A stretch of 64,000 nucleotides of DNA. It comes from Tetracentron sinense (taxonomy: Eukaryota > Streptophyta > Magnoliopsida > Trochodendrales > Trochodendraceae). Position 1 is the first letter of the stretch, and the number at the start of each line of letters is the position of its first letter. Positions 1-10,640 of this stretch are shown here, in pieces. Location of the stretch: contig JABCRI010001456.1 in NCBI GenBank assembly GCA_015143295.1, forward strand, positions 1 to 64,000, written 5' to 3'. The translations under genes and the position numbers were made by a program. The notes below the pieces were generated by a model. The model searched no databases. It was not told the origin of the DNA and was given only the letters and a program-made list of their open reading frames with translations.

Positions 1-789
1 ATTGCCTCGATATCGCTAAACCAGTTGGAAGGTCCTTGCCCATGGTGTCAAAATATCGTATCATAGGAGTATAGGTAAGGCGCTTTTAGGATACCGTTTG
101 CCGAGTCTCGGTTCGCTACGTGCCAAAACGCCAGAACCATTAAAATACGCGTTTGATACCTAAGAAAAACCATTATTTGCATAAAACTTTTTTGAGAGTA
201 GGTGGTGACCCCCAAATCCCAGTTAGTGATTTTCTATTGTTCCGGCTTAAGGTTTTTCCAATTCGACTTGTTTAAAATCACTTGCTCACACAAAGGATTA
301 AATACAATCTATCAACAAAAAAAAATCCTGTTCGACAAAAGATGAACAGATTCATGGCTAATTAAAGGATAAATTACTCATCAAATGGGTATTCATTATC
401 TAAACGAGCCAAAGGCAGACAAAATGTGGACAGTGAACCTCACCGCCCAGTCTCATTTCGCAGATGCATTGTGCACCTACCTGCATCATGTCACAAGCCA
501 TATGGCTGGTGATACTACCACATGTCCAAAGCACATGTGACAGTTGGAAACAGCTGTTTTGCAGCCAAATTGCTGCCAGCGTTAATGCTGGGGCAGCTAA
601 AGTCACAAGATTCAAAGCCCCAAGGTGAAAACAGCAGCAAGCCCCGCCACCCTGCCGCAGTTAAACAGTTGAAAGGAAACCCTTAACACAGCCGGGGTGA
701 ATACTGTAGCAAGCCAATAACTTGCTGCCACGTGGCCACAACTATGTTGTAACTTGAAATGCTTGTGACAATACTAGGGGGCCACCAAT

Positions 790-1316
790 AAATGGTTTTT
801 TTTAATGAGTAAGTGCAAATCTATTATATCAAGAGAAGGCAACATTGAACACACGTTTACAGAGATGTAAACTAAAGTAACTAGAAATCCAATAAATAAA
901 AGCAGGAATGAGGGAATGATAACAGCGCTAACGAGCTCCTTCACACCTCAAAATGTCCCTCACTTCCATACCGTATTGGCCTATGGAGCTCCAATTTACT
1001 AGTCACTGCTGAACATGGCCTTGGAGCCGAAGATACGGAGAGGAGGAATTGCGTCGAAGAGGCAACTATTCCGCTCCTTTCAGATCGACCAACAATAGCA
1101 CCGGACAATAAATACCAATAGCTTCCTTTAACACCCACCAAGCCAACAAGTGCCAACCCTAAGAAGCTCAGAAAGGAGCTAGGGAAGACCCACGCCACCC
1201 CTATCCAGATCCCCAAAGCCGACACATACCAATAAGCATGAATGTTGCCACCTCACCCATCTAAAATAGCTGCATTCTTTTTTCCCGCAGTTCAAACAGC
1301 TACAAACTTTAGATCT
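790..1316 (-). mobile_element. 5'-truncated LINE with target-site duplication
   Basis: On the minus strand, 1225-941 encodes the end of a LINE reverse-transcriptase zinc-binding region (zf-RVT). It has the W-S-I-x-K-E-R-N signature in one frame, with the second Trp changed to a stop. The element ends in an A-run (T-run at about 795-802). The 10-bp word ggccaccaat flanks it at 780-789 and 1317-1326, a target-site duplication, so this is a single 527-bp 5'-truncated L1-like insertion. Confidence 0.75.
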
Positions 1317-1725
1317 GGCCACCAATTAGGAGCCACCACATATCTGCAGCTAAACAACTATATGACAATACATCCCTCAACTTAATTTTGCAGGCATTGT
1401 TTGGTAGCGAATGGTTGGCGCCATGTAGCCCACCACCTACTAGTTTGCAAGGCACTGTGTGGCAACAAATAAATCATGTCATTGCAGACACTATACAGTC
1501 TGCAGTTAAATAGCTGCAGGAATTGATCCTGGCAGCTAACAAATGACTGCCACATGTCAGAGGATCCCAACTGGTGGATTTCTCACATGTTAAGTGGGAA
1601 TCCCTTCCCTCATTTTTTTTGCCACTAAAGTCAAACAACTGTCCATTGGACAGATGGACTCTTCTCAAGAGAGGAGACCCTGTAGTGTTTCCCCAACATG
1701 GGGAAGTAACCTCCCAACTCTCCTG

Positions 1726-1954
1726 TATAAAAGGGAGTTTCTCTTAAAGAAAGAAATCAACAACCTACCAACACCAGCAACTAGAAGACAAGTTACAGAA
1801 GACCAAAACAGAAGAACGGCAATGGAGAACCCACGGTAGGCCCCCCAAAATGGCTACCTCTCACTTCTCTTCTTCTTTTCTTTCTTTTATTCTAAAAGTC
1901 CCCCGTGAGGCGTTGTAAGCCAATATGGGGATTGGGCACCCCCTTTTTAATAAA
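1726..1954 (+). promoter_or_regulatory. TATA box and poly(A) signal of an LTR-like module
   Basis: A strong TATA box (TATAAAAG, 1726-1733) is followed by an A/C-rich leader and then AATAAA at 1949-1954. A promoter and a poly(A) signal only about 220 bp apart on one strand is the arrangement of an LTR R region or of a pararetrovirus-like terminal repeat. No viral or retrotransposon coding frame is attached here. Confidence 0.4.
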
Positions 1955-2302
1955 ATATCATATTTTATTATTTTATTTTCTTCTTCTTAATCGAAAGTGG
2001 CTCTCCAGGAGAGTGTAATTAACAGTCCTGAATTGTCTGGACTGGAAGGATAATCCCCCATAAAAACAATCAACTTCACCAAATGGTGAAGGTAATTTGA
2101 CACCAAAGTTTAGGTGTCTCATTCCTTTGAGAAACACAAAATCTGCGTGTACACATAATCTTGAATATATATTATCTACAGGGGCTGCATATGATCTACT
2201 ATACGCAATTTTAATACCAATTAGACGAAAAAAAAAACAGAGTACGGCTGCAGTCACTCCAGAAAGAAGATCAATTAACAGAACAGAAGAAGTTTCAATT
2301 AC

Positions 2303-2409
2303 CTCTGAGCATTGTCTTGTATAAATGACTTTCTGTACTGCAGGATGACATTGTTGTAACGATACTTCACCTCCTCCTCTAAAACTGGATCCTTTTGGCC
2401 CATCCGGTT
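2303..2409 (-). CDS. TRS120: TRS120 (TRAPP II subunit), exon 4
   Basis: This exon is open and intact. It reads N-R-M-G-Q-K-D-P-V-L-E-E-E-V then K-Y-R-Y-N-N-V-I-L-Q-Y-R-K-S and ends F-I-Q-D-N-A-Q-R before a GT donor at 2302-2301 (GAG|GTAATT). This matches the segment of plant TRS120 that follows the exon 3 product. The acceptor AG at 2411-2410 keeps frame if exon 3 ends at 3413; another AG lies 4 bases upstream. The exon has no indels, unlike exons 2 and 3. I did not recognise the following exon in the remaining 2.3 kb, so the gene probably continues off the left edge. Confidence 0.88.
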
Positions 2410-2504
2410 CTGTCTATTTACATTATATACAAAATAAAGCAAAGTTCACAAACTTAGTGGCATTTACTCAAAACAGATGTAGCATTTACTATCTGAACAA
2501 CTAT

Positions 2505-2990
2505 TCAACTGTAAACATTTTTCTGATTGGTAATAGCAATTTCATTAAAGAGAAAATAGTATAGAAGCAAAGCAGGTTCACCAAAAGTGATCCAAAATGC
2601 AAACGACAACAGGCATAACAAGCATAATGATACAATCAATAACGACCCCCACTGTCTAAAGCAGCAACCCATACTATGTGATAAGGGAAATGACCCCTTG
2701 GACCACCAGCACCTCACTACTGGAGGGTCCAGTCTCTCAACATAGAGCGCGTTTGGACGCAAAGTTTTTTAAAGGACAGCGAGGAGTCTTTGAAAATGAG
2801 CCTTTTCCTCTCCTTCCAGATCGACCAGCATAAAGCACCTGGAAGGATGGACCACAGGGGATCTAATTGGTCTCCAAGAATGGCTGACTGCCAACAAGAT
2901 AAAAGCTTTGAAAGGGGGAAAGACCCAGAGAGACCAATTGCAATAGAAAATAAGTAACTACTTGAAAACATTCAAACACAGATATCCGTA
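2505..2990 (-). mobile_element. LINE 3' fragment in TRS120 intron 3
   Basis: The minus strand at 2971-2717 encodes L-P-G-A-L-C-W-S-I-W-K-E-R-K-R, the C-terminal zf-RVT signature of plant L1-like LINEs. A 3' UTR-like stretch follows and ends near 2520 in CCAATCAGAAAAA, matching the short A-rich ends of the other LINEs here. It lies between TRS120 exons 3 and 4. No target duplication was resolved. Confidence 0.7.
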
Positions 2991-3412
2991 CAAGGAACCA
3001 TCTACCCTTTATCATAGAGAAAATGAAAGGTGTTTGTATGTTAGACCCTAAGGATGCCTAGCAAAGACATACCAGTGCACATAACCAACATGCAGGGACA
3101 TGGGACCAATCATTCACTAGATCTCCCAAGCCAATAATCAACCAGATTGGGTGATCAGAACTATCGCTCTATTACTTTCTGAACAAGTCATCACATTTCA
3201 TCTGACGATACAGAATGATGCACTAGATTGAACAATTGCCATCATTTAATCAAGACAACTTTTAGAACACTTGATCTCTAATGATTCATTGATGGTGGAT
3301 CCCACACCCCTGCATACTAACTATACAGTATGCTGCTACCAGAGCAAGCTAGAGCCCACCCAAAGGGTACTACAGACCTATATAATATTCTTATTTCATA
3401 GAAAGTACCAAC

Positions 3413-3593
3413 CAGTAAAGCGCAAACGCTCCCCTCCAGTGCCCCGGCATACCAGAAATAATCCCCTGTCAACCTGGCAAGTTCTAGTGCTGTAGAATAA
3501 TGGGCATTGGCATCAACAGGTGAGCCTGCCACAAACAATAATCCCCAATCGTCTTTTGTGCCGGCCAAGCCTCCGTTTTTTGGCCTTGATCAC
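3413..3593 (-). CDS. TRS120: TRS120 exon 3, with two single-base deletions
   Basis: After a good acceptor (CAAACTGCAG) the exon reads V-I-K-A-K-K-R-R-L-G-R, then I-G-D-Y, then A-G-S-P-V-D-A-N-A-H-Y-S-T-A-L-E-L-A-R-L and G-D-Y-F-W-Y-A-G-A-L-E-G-S-V-C-A-L-L, a stretch almost invariant in plant TRS120. Two single bases appear to be missing, one G in the LGRAQ codons and one T just before AGSPV, so three frames are needed to read it. The donor is GT after 3413 or after 3409. The protein signal is otherwise undamaged, which favours sequencing error or a very recent lesion. Confidence 0.85.
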
Positions 3594-3732
3594 CTGCAGT
3601 TTGACAAACCAGAATGACAAGAGTTACACTATTCGACATACAGTATCTCACAATGATTCCAGAGACTACTAAATAAATGTGGCAAAAAAAAAAATACAGC
3701 TGCCAATCCTTAGGACACCTAAAATTATAGAC

Positions 3733-3942
3733 CTCCTCTGAGCTATGAGACTGGCTTAGAATCTTAAAGGTGTCTTAGAATGGTTCCATTAGATCTGCAC
3801 GAAGAAACCCATTTTTCAACTTCCATCAACAATGAGGCAGCAATATCTTGCATCATTGTCTGCAAGTAGGAACTCCTGAGTTTGTCGGTCAGCAGGAGGA
3901 AACAATAGCAACTTATTCCCTTTTTTTACCACCACCCTCTAG
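3733..3942 (-). CDS. TRS120: TRS120 exon 2, many single-base indels
   Basis: The acceptor (TTGGGTACAG) and donor (GAGGAG|GTCTAT) are present, and the 210 bp between correspond to the expected exon following exon 1 in phase 0. Recognisable pieces in shifting frames are F-P-P-A-D-R-Q-T-Q-E-F, L-Q-T-M-M-Q-D-I-A-A-S-L-L-M-E and G-T-I-L. I count about seven to nine one-base gains or losses, several in homopolymers, with few substitutions. As it stands the exon cannot be translated. Assembly error and recent pseudogenisation are both possible. Confidence 0.78.
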
Positions 3943-4822
3943 CTGTACCCAAAAAACAAGGGAACCAGTTAAACCATGCAATGAAATAGAAGATGAAATT
4001 TGAGGGAAAGAAATGAAAGAAATCTCAGAGAGGCTTATGATAATGAAACAGTATCAGCAAAGGAAACAACATTCTTCTATAGTGGGTTCATTGACATTTA
4101 AAACCTGTGTAACTTGATTTTTTTTCGATTTTAATTTCTTGAACAGGAGATTCCTATTGTATAAAAACAAGGACGGTCCATTTTCCAGGAATAATTTGAC
4201 TCAAGTTCCAGACACGAGACACGTGAATACTTATTAGGACCAATCTTTCGACATTATGTTTATATTATCAACATTTTTAGAAACTTGTTTTTATATTGCA
4301 CACTTACATGAACTAAGTTTAATTTCTAAATATATCACTCAATGAGAGATATACTATGAAAACATGTCAGAGTATTGGGGCAAGCATAGTAAGACTCTCA
4401 GTAGTACAAATAAAATATTGATCTCCTTAATGGAGCAACCAGGGAATTATTAATTTATTAGTGACGAAGCAACATGGCATGACAGTCAATGCCATGAATT
4501 AGGGGCTGAAGAAATATTCGTATTGCATATATACTACAGACAAACCTCTTTAAAGCCAAGCCTCATAGGTTATTAAATTTTTTGTCTATTTTTTTGATTG
4601 GTGATAGGTTATTATATTATGCCTCTCATTTTTTAACCAATTAAAAAGTACCTCCATTTATCTGTAGAGTATGCAACTATGGCAAGTAATAAGTTACGCA
4701 CATATACTCATAGATTCATGTGTTATTTTTTTTTAAGTAAAAATAATTTGTATTAAAGAAAGAGAGTATACAAAGCTGGGAAGGAAAAGAATCAGGCTGG
4801 AATGGGGAAAAAACTATATTAC

Positions 4823-4950
4823 TTTGTGTTGTTCTCTCTTCTTTCCTCTGTTTTGATTTTGTACATGTTGCACTCTTTGCTCTTGGTTTACATCCCTGTA
4901 AACTGTTGATCTTTTTATTGAATATATCTATTTATACCGATCAAAAAAAA
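4823..4950 (+). mobile_element. Very short 5'-truncated LINE tail
   Basis: About 115 bp of LINE 3' UTR (ctcttggtttacatccctg-type text) ends in ccgatc plus an A-run. The word aaaactatattac occurs immediately before (to 4822) and immediately after the A-run (to 4962), a target-site duplication. It lies in TRS120 intron 1. Confidence 0.65.
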
Positions 4951-5109
4951 AAACTATATTACAATCAACAACAAAAAAAAACTTTTTTCATCGGTCAATC
5001 AAAGAATATATACTATAAATTGAGAGGAAAAAAAAAAGATAGTGATACACAATCAAGTTCACAAAAATGTGTACCCAGGACCAAAAGGAAAAAAACTACT
5101 GATAAATAA

Positions 5110-5600
5110 GCTAGCTTACAGCTTGCCCTCCTAAATAAGGTGACTAACTATGTGCGTAATGCCCTTAACTGGGCTGGTCCAACCAGTTCTTCAGTGTCAC
5201 CGCTAGCAGAGAGCCAATAGAGTAATAAACAATGAGACCTTAAGCAGATCTGTTCCTTGGACAACACGATCCCAGCTAACGCCTTGAGAGAAGTAACCAA
5301 GTACCCGATGACCCACACTCCACTTTTGCCGAGGGACTAGCAAGATAAGAAGCCCCGAAAGGTACGGGGGAGACCCAACTGATCGCAATCGGGGATAGGA
5401 AATAGCCCCAAATCTCTAAAGTGAGAGGGGCAATGCAACAATAAGTGATCCACTATTTCCGCATCTCATAGGCACATAAAACAACCATTGGCCATCCTCC
5501 CACCTTGTTCATCAAATGATCGCATGTGTAGATCATGTCCAACGTTGCCGTACACATAAAGAATCATACCTTGGAAGTATGACATGATTCCATACAGTCA
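5110..5600 (-). mobile_element. LINE zf-RVT fragment
   Basis: Read on the minus strand, about 5560-5400 gives G-G-R-M-A-N-G-C-F-M-C-L followed, after one stop, by D-A-E-I-V-D-H-L-L-L-H-C-P. This is the Cys/His pattern (C-x2-C ... D-H-L-L-x-H-C) of the zinc-binding domain at the end of LINE ORF2. The frame is broken. It lies in TRS120 intron 1. Confidence 0.6.
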
Positions 5601-5639
5601 AAGCTTGATATTCAAATCTCACTAAATTGACCTTTGTTG

Positions 5640-6725
5640 TCGCAAGTTCATACCTCGCATCTTTGAGCGTAGGGTGTGTCACTACAGAGCTAAGATGACA
5701 CAGTAAAAGAGAGAAATTCTCTTAACAGTGAGTCCCTAAGGTCGCACCTCAAATCTAGGACACCACACTACTTAGTTTGCCGACGGATCTAGATATGACT
5801 CTACCATGGCATCCCTATCAACCGCTAGATTTCACAGACTACTAACTCTGCCTTGAGTGCCGATTGACTACATCTATCCTCCCAAAATCTAACCCGGTCC
5901 CCTCGACCTACTCTAAAAGAAATGTGTTTAGAAAACTTGGGCCTAACCCTCATGATGCTTTTCCAAATGCCGAAACCGCGAGTATCTCACTCCTCAGGCA
6001 GGTTTCGGGTCCCAAACCAAAGTCTCCCCGCATTTACACAATATCACTCTTCTTCACAACTCTCCCTCCCCATGGAAAATCTCCGCAACCATTTACCCAA
6101 AGGAGCTTTATTGAACTCCACTAGAGGTCGCACATTTAGGCCCCCTTCAATGCCTAAACAACATACCGTACCCATTCTACCAAGTGAGACTTCTTGGTCT
6201 GAACCATTTCGTTTCATAGAAATTCTCTCTGCATTTTTTTCCAGTAGATTTGCAACTAAAACTAGTGTTACCTGGTTCATTGATTCTCTAGGTTTGAATT
6301 CGGGTTCGCAGTTCGTCACTCTAGAGTGAACCCAGTTTGCTAGGGGTAGAGGTTGAGACAATTCGTTTCTCGGTTCAATTATATATATGTCACCATTTAC
6401 TATTCTAATACATTTAAATAAAATATACATGTAACCATTTACCATCATCATACATGAGATTTGCTCACTTAAACATATAAAAAATATATTTCAAATATAT
6501 TTTATAATACTTATTTTTAAAAATCATTTTAAAAAATGTTTTTTATGAGCAGTTCACGAACCCAAAGAAACCAAAAAAAACTGAATCCAAAGAGAATATT
6601 CGCCGAACCAAAGCCATTGGGTACGATTACGGGGTTTGTTAATTTTTACGAACCCAAACAAATCCTACCGCGAACCAGTTCACAGTTCGGCATAGTAGGC
6701 AACGAATCAGGTAACCCTGATTAAA
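5640..6725. repeat. Repeat-derived, GAACC-rich inverted-repeat element
   Basis: No gene is seen. From about 6285 to 6720 the sequence is full of gaaccc and gggttc words in both orientations. The left part (tttgaattcgggttcgc through ctagagtg and ggggtaga) reappears inverted at about 61120-61210 in this window. This suggests an old MITE-like family. Confidence 0.35.
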
Positions 6726-6812
6726 CCTAGGATGCTCGGTAGAGAAAAAGTATGTTGGAAGGTTGTCAAGGTGCTTTCGAGGAAAAGTTTTTTTGGAAGG
6801 AAGAAAGTTGGG

Positions 6813-7290
6813 TTAGGCAGACCCCCACCTGATATATGGAAGAAAAAAAGGCAAATTACCCCCAAGGTATGGACATCCTCTAGCATCTGCATTTACAATA
6901 TGGGATAACAAAATCAGAAACAACTCCAATTCAAAACAAGATTCTGAAACCGAGGTAGCAAGCTTTGAGAGGAAATTAGCTGCTCTGTTGGCCTCGCGGA
7001 AAGCATGCTTGATTTCAAAGCCATCAAAGCTCATACTAATCTTAGAGATCTCTGAAAGAGAGATTGCCTGCCTCCATGGCCACTCGCAATCTAAGGAATA
7101 CACATGGGACAGCTAGCTTGGAATAAGATTCAATAGTGACCTTCCTGTAGCCCCACAAACCTGCTATCTCAAGTCCTCTACAAATGACCATTAGCTCCAT
7201 GCCAGGGACTAGGTCAGCTACAGCACCCCCAGCAAAGGCCAAAAGATCTCTGCCCTCCACATCTCGAAAGATACAACCATACCCACCCAT
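6813..7290 (-). pseudogene. LINE-A RNase H domain
   Basis: The minus strand encodes G-G-Y-G-C-I-F-R-D-V-E-G-R-D-L-L-A-F, then E-L-M-V-I-C-R-G-L-E-I-A-G-L-W, then V-T-I-E-S, and in a second frame H-A-F-R-E-A-N-R-A-A-N-F-L-S-K-L-A. These are the opening strand, the Glu-containing helix, the (I/V)E-x-(D/S) strand and the H-x-x-R-E-x-N-x-x-A-(D/N) motif of the LINE-type RNase H (RVT_3). The expected active-site Asp after V-T-I-E is Ser or displaced. One frameshift separates the halves at about 7090. Confidence 0.82.
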
Positions 7291-7753
7291 CTGGGCCAGA
7301 AGAGATCCATCAATATTTATAAGGGTCCATCCCTTTTCCGGAGGTTTCCAAGAGATCCTTTACAAGGGACGAGATCTCCAATTAAGCTTTAAGTATCATG
7401 CATCAGCTATCGCCCGGTTCCTCGCATTGTCATTCACTGAGCTAGACCACCCCTCTAACTTAACAGCCACATCTTCTTTAATCTTTCTAAGTACAACCCG
7501 GAGTGAGAAATCCGTTCTTAAAGAGTCTACGATTCCGTTCAGCCCAAGTATGATAAATATAAGTGAAGAAAGCCAACTTCCGAAGAGAAATACCAAAATC
7601 ATCTCTCTTGCATTTCCTAGAAATCTAACGGTAGGCGGAGCTCCAATTGGGAAAAGATCTAGGCTGCAATTGAATCTCTAACAACAGCTGGGAGTCTGGG
7701 ACAAAATAGCCTTAGAGAAGGGGGAAAAGGAAAAAATGTGGTCATGGTCTTCC

Positions 7754-8041
7754 TCAAACGTTCCAAAGGGAATATTTGGCTTGAGCCAATAAACCCCGTT
7801 CCACGAGCTTGTCCTGAGTATTGAGCGACATTCTAAAGGTCATCCAATCAACGAAGGCGTGTTTGGGTATCCTGTACGAAAACAACACCAGCCTATGCCA
7901 TCGGACGTCAGGCAGCTTCACTCTAGCTAAGTCCCAAGCAGATCTAAGCAAGAACCTGCCATTAGGTTCCGGCTTCCATATCACTCTATCCTCTATGCCA
8001 CCCCTTGAGAAAATCCACCTCAGAGATCTCATTCCACGCAT
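7754..8041 (-). pseudogene. LINE-A zinc-binding (zf-RVT) domain
   Basis: It encodes D-R-V-I-W-K-P-E-P-N-G-R-F-L-L-R-S-A-W-D and then Y-R-I-P-K-H-A-F-V-D-W-M-T-F-R-M-S-L-N-T-Q-D-K-L. This is the characteristic WxxxxxGxFxxRSAW / IPKHAFxxWxxxxxxLxTxDxL pattern that follows RT in plant LINE ORF2. The frame ends soon after the first expected cysteine region. Confidence 0.82.
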
Positions 8042-8054
8042 CTAATAATTCAAA

Positions 8055-8683
8055 CTAAGAGGGTGAAGTAGGAACGCACGTCCCACCTATTTCCTGACGG
8101 AAGCCAGCCACCATGGCCATACATGGATGATCCCTAAAAGGGATGAGCCCTTCAAGAAGGCAGTGGAGAAGCCCCCCCCGATGCCAAGAATGTAACCAAA
8201 GTCTCGTATGGGCTCCATTGCAGATTTGATGGAGAATAGCAAGCTCAACTAATTTGTGAATACTGAGAATGCTACGGAGGCTCCAAGAAATGGATGAAGG
8301 TGTCTTGATAGTCCAGATGGAATCAGGAGGTATCGGTGGTAACTGGTAAACCCTGCTCACCCAAAGGTTTCTTCCTTTTTCGCTATCCCCCATACCCTCC
8401 TCATCAATGCACTGATATTCCAAATTTCCAATCTCCAACTATGCATAGCCCTAAGCTGCCCTCTTGTACAGGCGTGCAGAATTTTGACCCGAGCCACTTT
8501 GTTAGATTTTCTGGCCATGCTAGAGCCTGCCCAGAGAAATCTAGCGAGAGTCGCCTCAATCTCATGGACAACCACCTTAGGGAGGGAGAAAATACGACAG
8601 CAGAAAAGGTGATAACTATTCAAAGTACTATGGATCAGCTCAAATCTTCCCACATATGACAGACATGTTTTTCCATGAGGCAA
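8055..8683 (-). pseudogene. LINE-A ORF2 connection region between RT and zf-RVT
   Basis: It encodes C-L-S-Y-V-G-R-F-E-L-I-H-S-T-L, F-S-L-P-K-V-V-V-H-E-I-E-A-T-L-A-R-F-L-W and then, after frameshifts, the linker leading to zf-RVT. The LSYxGRxxLIxSxL and LPKxVxxxIExxLxxFLW motifs are standard just C-terminal of the RT core in plant L1 elements. Confidence 0.78.
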
Positions 8684-8785
8684 GCCTCAACCGAATCTTC
8701 TGCGAGACTCACAGTCAGAGCAGGAAAGCCGGGTGGACGAGAGAGGCAAGCCCAAGTATTTAGAAGGTAAACACCTTGTTAACCT

Positions 8786-9926
8786 TCAACACATGCACCA
8801 ATTTGGAAGCAATAATCCTTGGGCATTCCAATAGAACAAGGAGGATTTGGCTCCATTAACCTCGAGCCCAGAACTCTTGAACTTATCAAGAATTTTGGAA
8901 ATAAATCTAGCAGATCTGATATCCCCTTTGGAGTAAACGAATATATCATCAGCGAAACAAAGATGAGTGCTCAAGGACTTACAGTGAGGGTGAGGGGAAA
9001 GGTACCCATCAGAAACACCTTTATCAAGCATAGTATTGGTAGCATAAAGAGGTATGGGGGCATGGGGTCACCCTGCCTCGAGCCTTTCCCACCTGTGAAG
9101 AATTTTGATCTTTCACCATTAATCACTACAGAACACTTCACCCTTATATTGCAAGCAAAATCCCAAGCGACAAATCTGTTCGGGAACCCACAACGGTCCA
9201 AAATAAAGAACAGGAAGCCCCAATTAACCGAGTCAAAGGCTTTGTGAATATCAATTTTGAGGGCCATCCGAGGGGAGCCCCTAGACAGGTAGTACTTATG
9301 CAAAAGACCTTGGCATAAAAGGATGTTGTCTGAGATCCGTCGACCTGTAGTGAAGTCCGTCTGGTTCCAATCCACCAGCTTGGGAATAACCCACTGCAGC
9401 CTAAGGCCAATTACTAAGTGATGATCCTGTAGATGACATTACAGACTGAAATTGGCCGAAAGTCTGAGAACTCAGGCCTTTCCCCCTTCTGAACCAATGT
9501 TATAAAGATGAGATTCATTTCTCTAAGCAAAACCCCACTCCGAATTCCGAAAGAAACTCTGAATGGCTTGGACAACATCTGGGCAAACGACTTTCCAGCA
9601 ACATTCGAAAATTTTAACCGAGAACCCATCAGGCCAGGGCTATTGTCCCCATGCACAGTGAAAACGGCTTCCCGAATCTCATCCGAAAAATCAGCATTCA
9701 GCATGGAGCTATCTTTGGCATCAAGTCTAACTCTGTCGAAATCTATATCAGGAATATCTTCTACAACAAAGTCGCCAAGAAAAGAGGAGAAGTACTCAAC
9801 AGCAAGGGCAACTATCTCCTTAGGCTCCTCAATCAAGGACCCATCACGGCCTCTAATCAAATCAATTCTGTTAAAATTGAGTCTTGTGCAGAGACTAATG
9901 GAAAAAGACGGTATAACTGTCGTCAA
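8786..9926 (-). pseudogene. LINE-A reverse transcriptase
   Basis: From N to C the RT motifs are F-S-D-F-R-P-I-S-V-C-N-V-I-Y-R-I (about 9480-9420), A-L-K-I-D-I-H-K-A-F-D-S-V-N-W (about 9270), G-S-R-Q-G-D-P-M (about 9060) and L-C-F-A-D-D-I-F-V-Y (about 8960). The last holds the FADD catalytic pair and the KxDxxKAFDxVxW block holds the first catalytic Asp. At least three frames are needed to cross the domain, so it is inactive. The upstream part (9926-9500) is the usual linker between endonuclease and RT. Confidence 0.87.
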
Positions 9927-10021
9927 GCACTAGACTCTTGACCTCTGTGTCATCTCAGCCTCATCGACACGAAGAAGCATCGCAAGCCTGTCGTTGGCCA
10001 CCTTGTACTGAATCTGAATAT

Positions 10022-10640
10022 CTATATTAGAGGGATTTCTATGGAGCTGAGCCACTCATTCGATATGCTCCTGCCTGGCCTGAATGATTTTCCAGCCAAT
10101 GGCTCCAAAGACTTGCTTGCTCCACTTCTTAATAGTGTCTCTAACATACTTAAGCAGTTAAGCTTGTAAACTAAACGCAACATCGGGGTTCCAGGAACTC
10201 TAGTAGCCCAAGCAGCTGCCACAACTCCTTCCAACCCGTGGTGTTCGGCCCAAAAATTGAAGAATTTAAAGCAGTTAACCTTCCCGAGAGAATTATTCAA
10301 AAATTGGTTATGATCAGAGATACGAACAGCACCAAAGAAGGCCTCTGAAGACTGGAAGAGGTGAAGCCATTCCAAATTAACGAGACACGGGTCTAACTTA
10401 CAATCAATTCTACCTGGACCCATCACCCCATTAGACCAGGTAAAGTACTGCTCTTTCCATTTCAGGTTGTGAAGCTTAGCCTTCTCAAGGCAGCATCTTG
10501 CGGGCTCTGTGATGCTAGGTGGCACCCTCCAATCTGCTCTCTTTTCAAAGCGAGAGAGGACAGAATTGAAGTCACCAAGGACCGCCGATGGCAAGTTAAG
10601 AAGTCAAGGAAAACCTCACCAAATCCGTCCACAATAATTC
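10022..10640 (-). pseudogene. LINE-A endonuclease, C-terminal part
   Basis: The minus strand opens with E-L-L-W-T-D-L and then A-V-L-G-D-F-N-S-V-L-S-R-F-E-K, the GDFN motif of the APE-type endonuclease. It continues through F-T-W-S-N-G and I-S-D-H (the S-D-H catalytic end). It is the direct continuation of the N-terminal half at 12201-12550, split from it by the inserted segment. Confidence 0.82.
10616..10640. repeat. Left copy of 25-bp target-site duplication
   Basis: The word at 10616-10640 (tcaccaaatccgtcc plus acaataattc) recurs at 12201-12225 with two mismatches. Both encode the same endonuclease residues (E-L-L-W-T-[DY]-L), so host LINE sequence has been duplicated around the insert. 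Confidence 0.75.

Larger units (their letters stand above)
400..2000 (+). repeat. LTR-like or other retroelement remnant, split by a LINE
   Basis: This stretch has no convincing coding frame. The words gccacca, cagctg and gcagttaaa recur on both sides of the LINE insertion at 790-1316, and the flanks join cleanly once the LINE is removed, so they were one older repeat. Its right part carries a TATA box and, about 220 bp later, a poly(A) signal, which is the order seen in the U3-R part of an LTR. I found no paired LTR, primer-binding site or pol frame, so the class is open. Confidence 0.35.

Noticed and set aside
5922-6451. Overlapping 135-codon open frames on both strands
   Set aside because: They lie in GAACC/GGTTC-rich inverted repeat sequence, have no domain pattern, and mirror each other because the DNA is nearly palindromic.
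7184-7681. 165-codon plus-strand frame
   Set aside because: It is the antisense shadow of the LINE-A RNase H and linker region, whose minus-strand motifs are clear.
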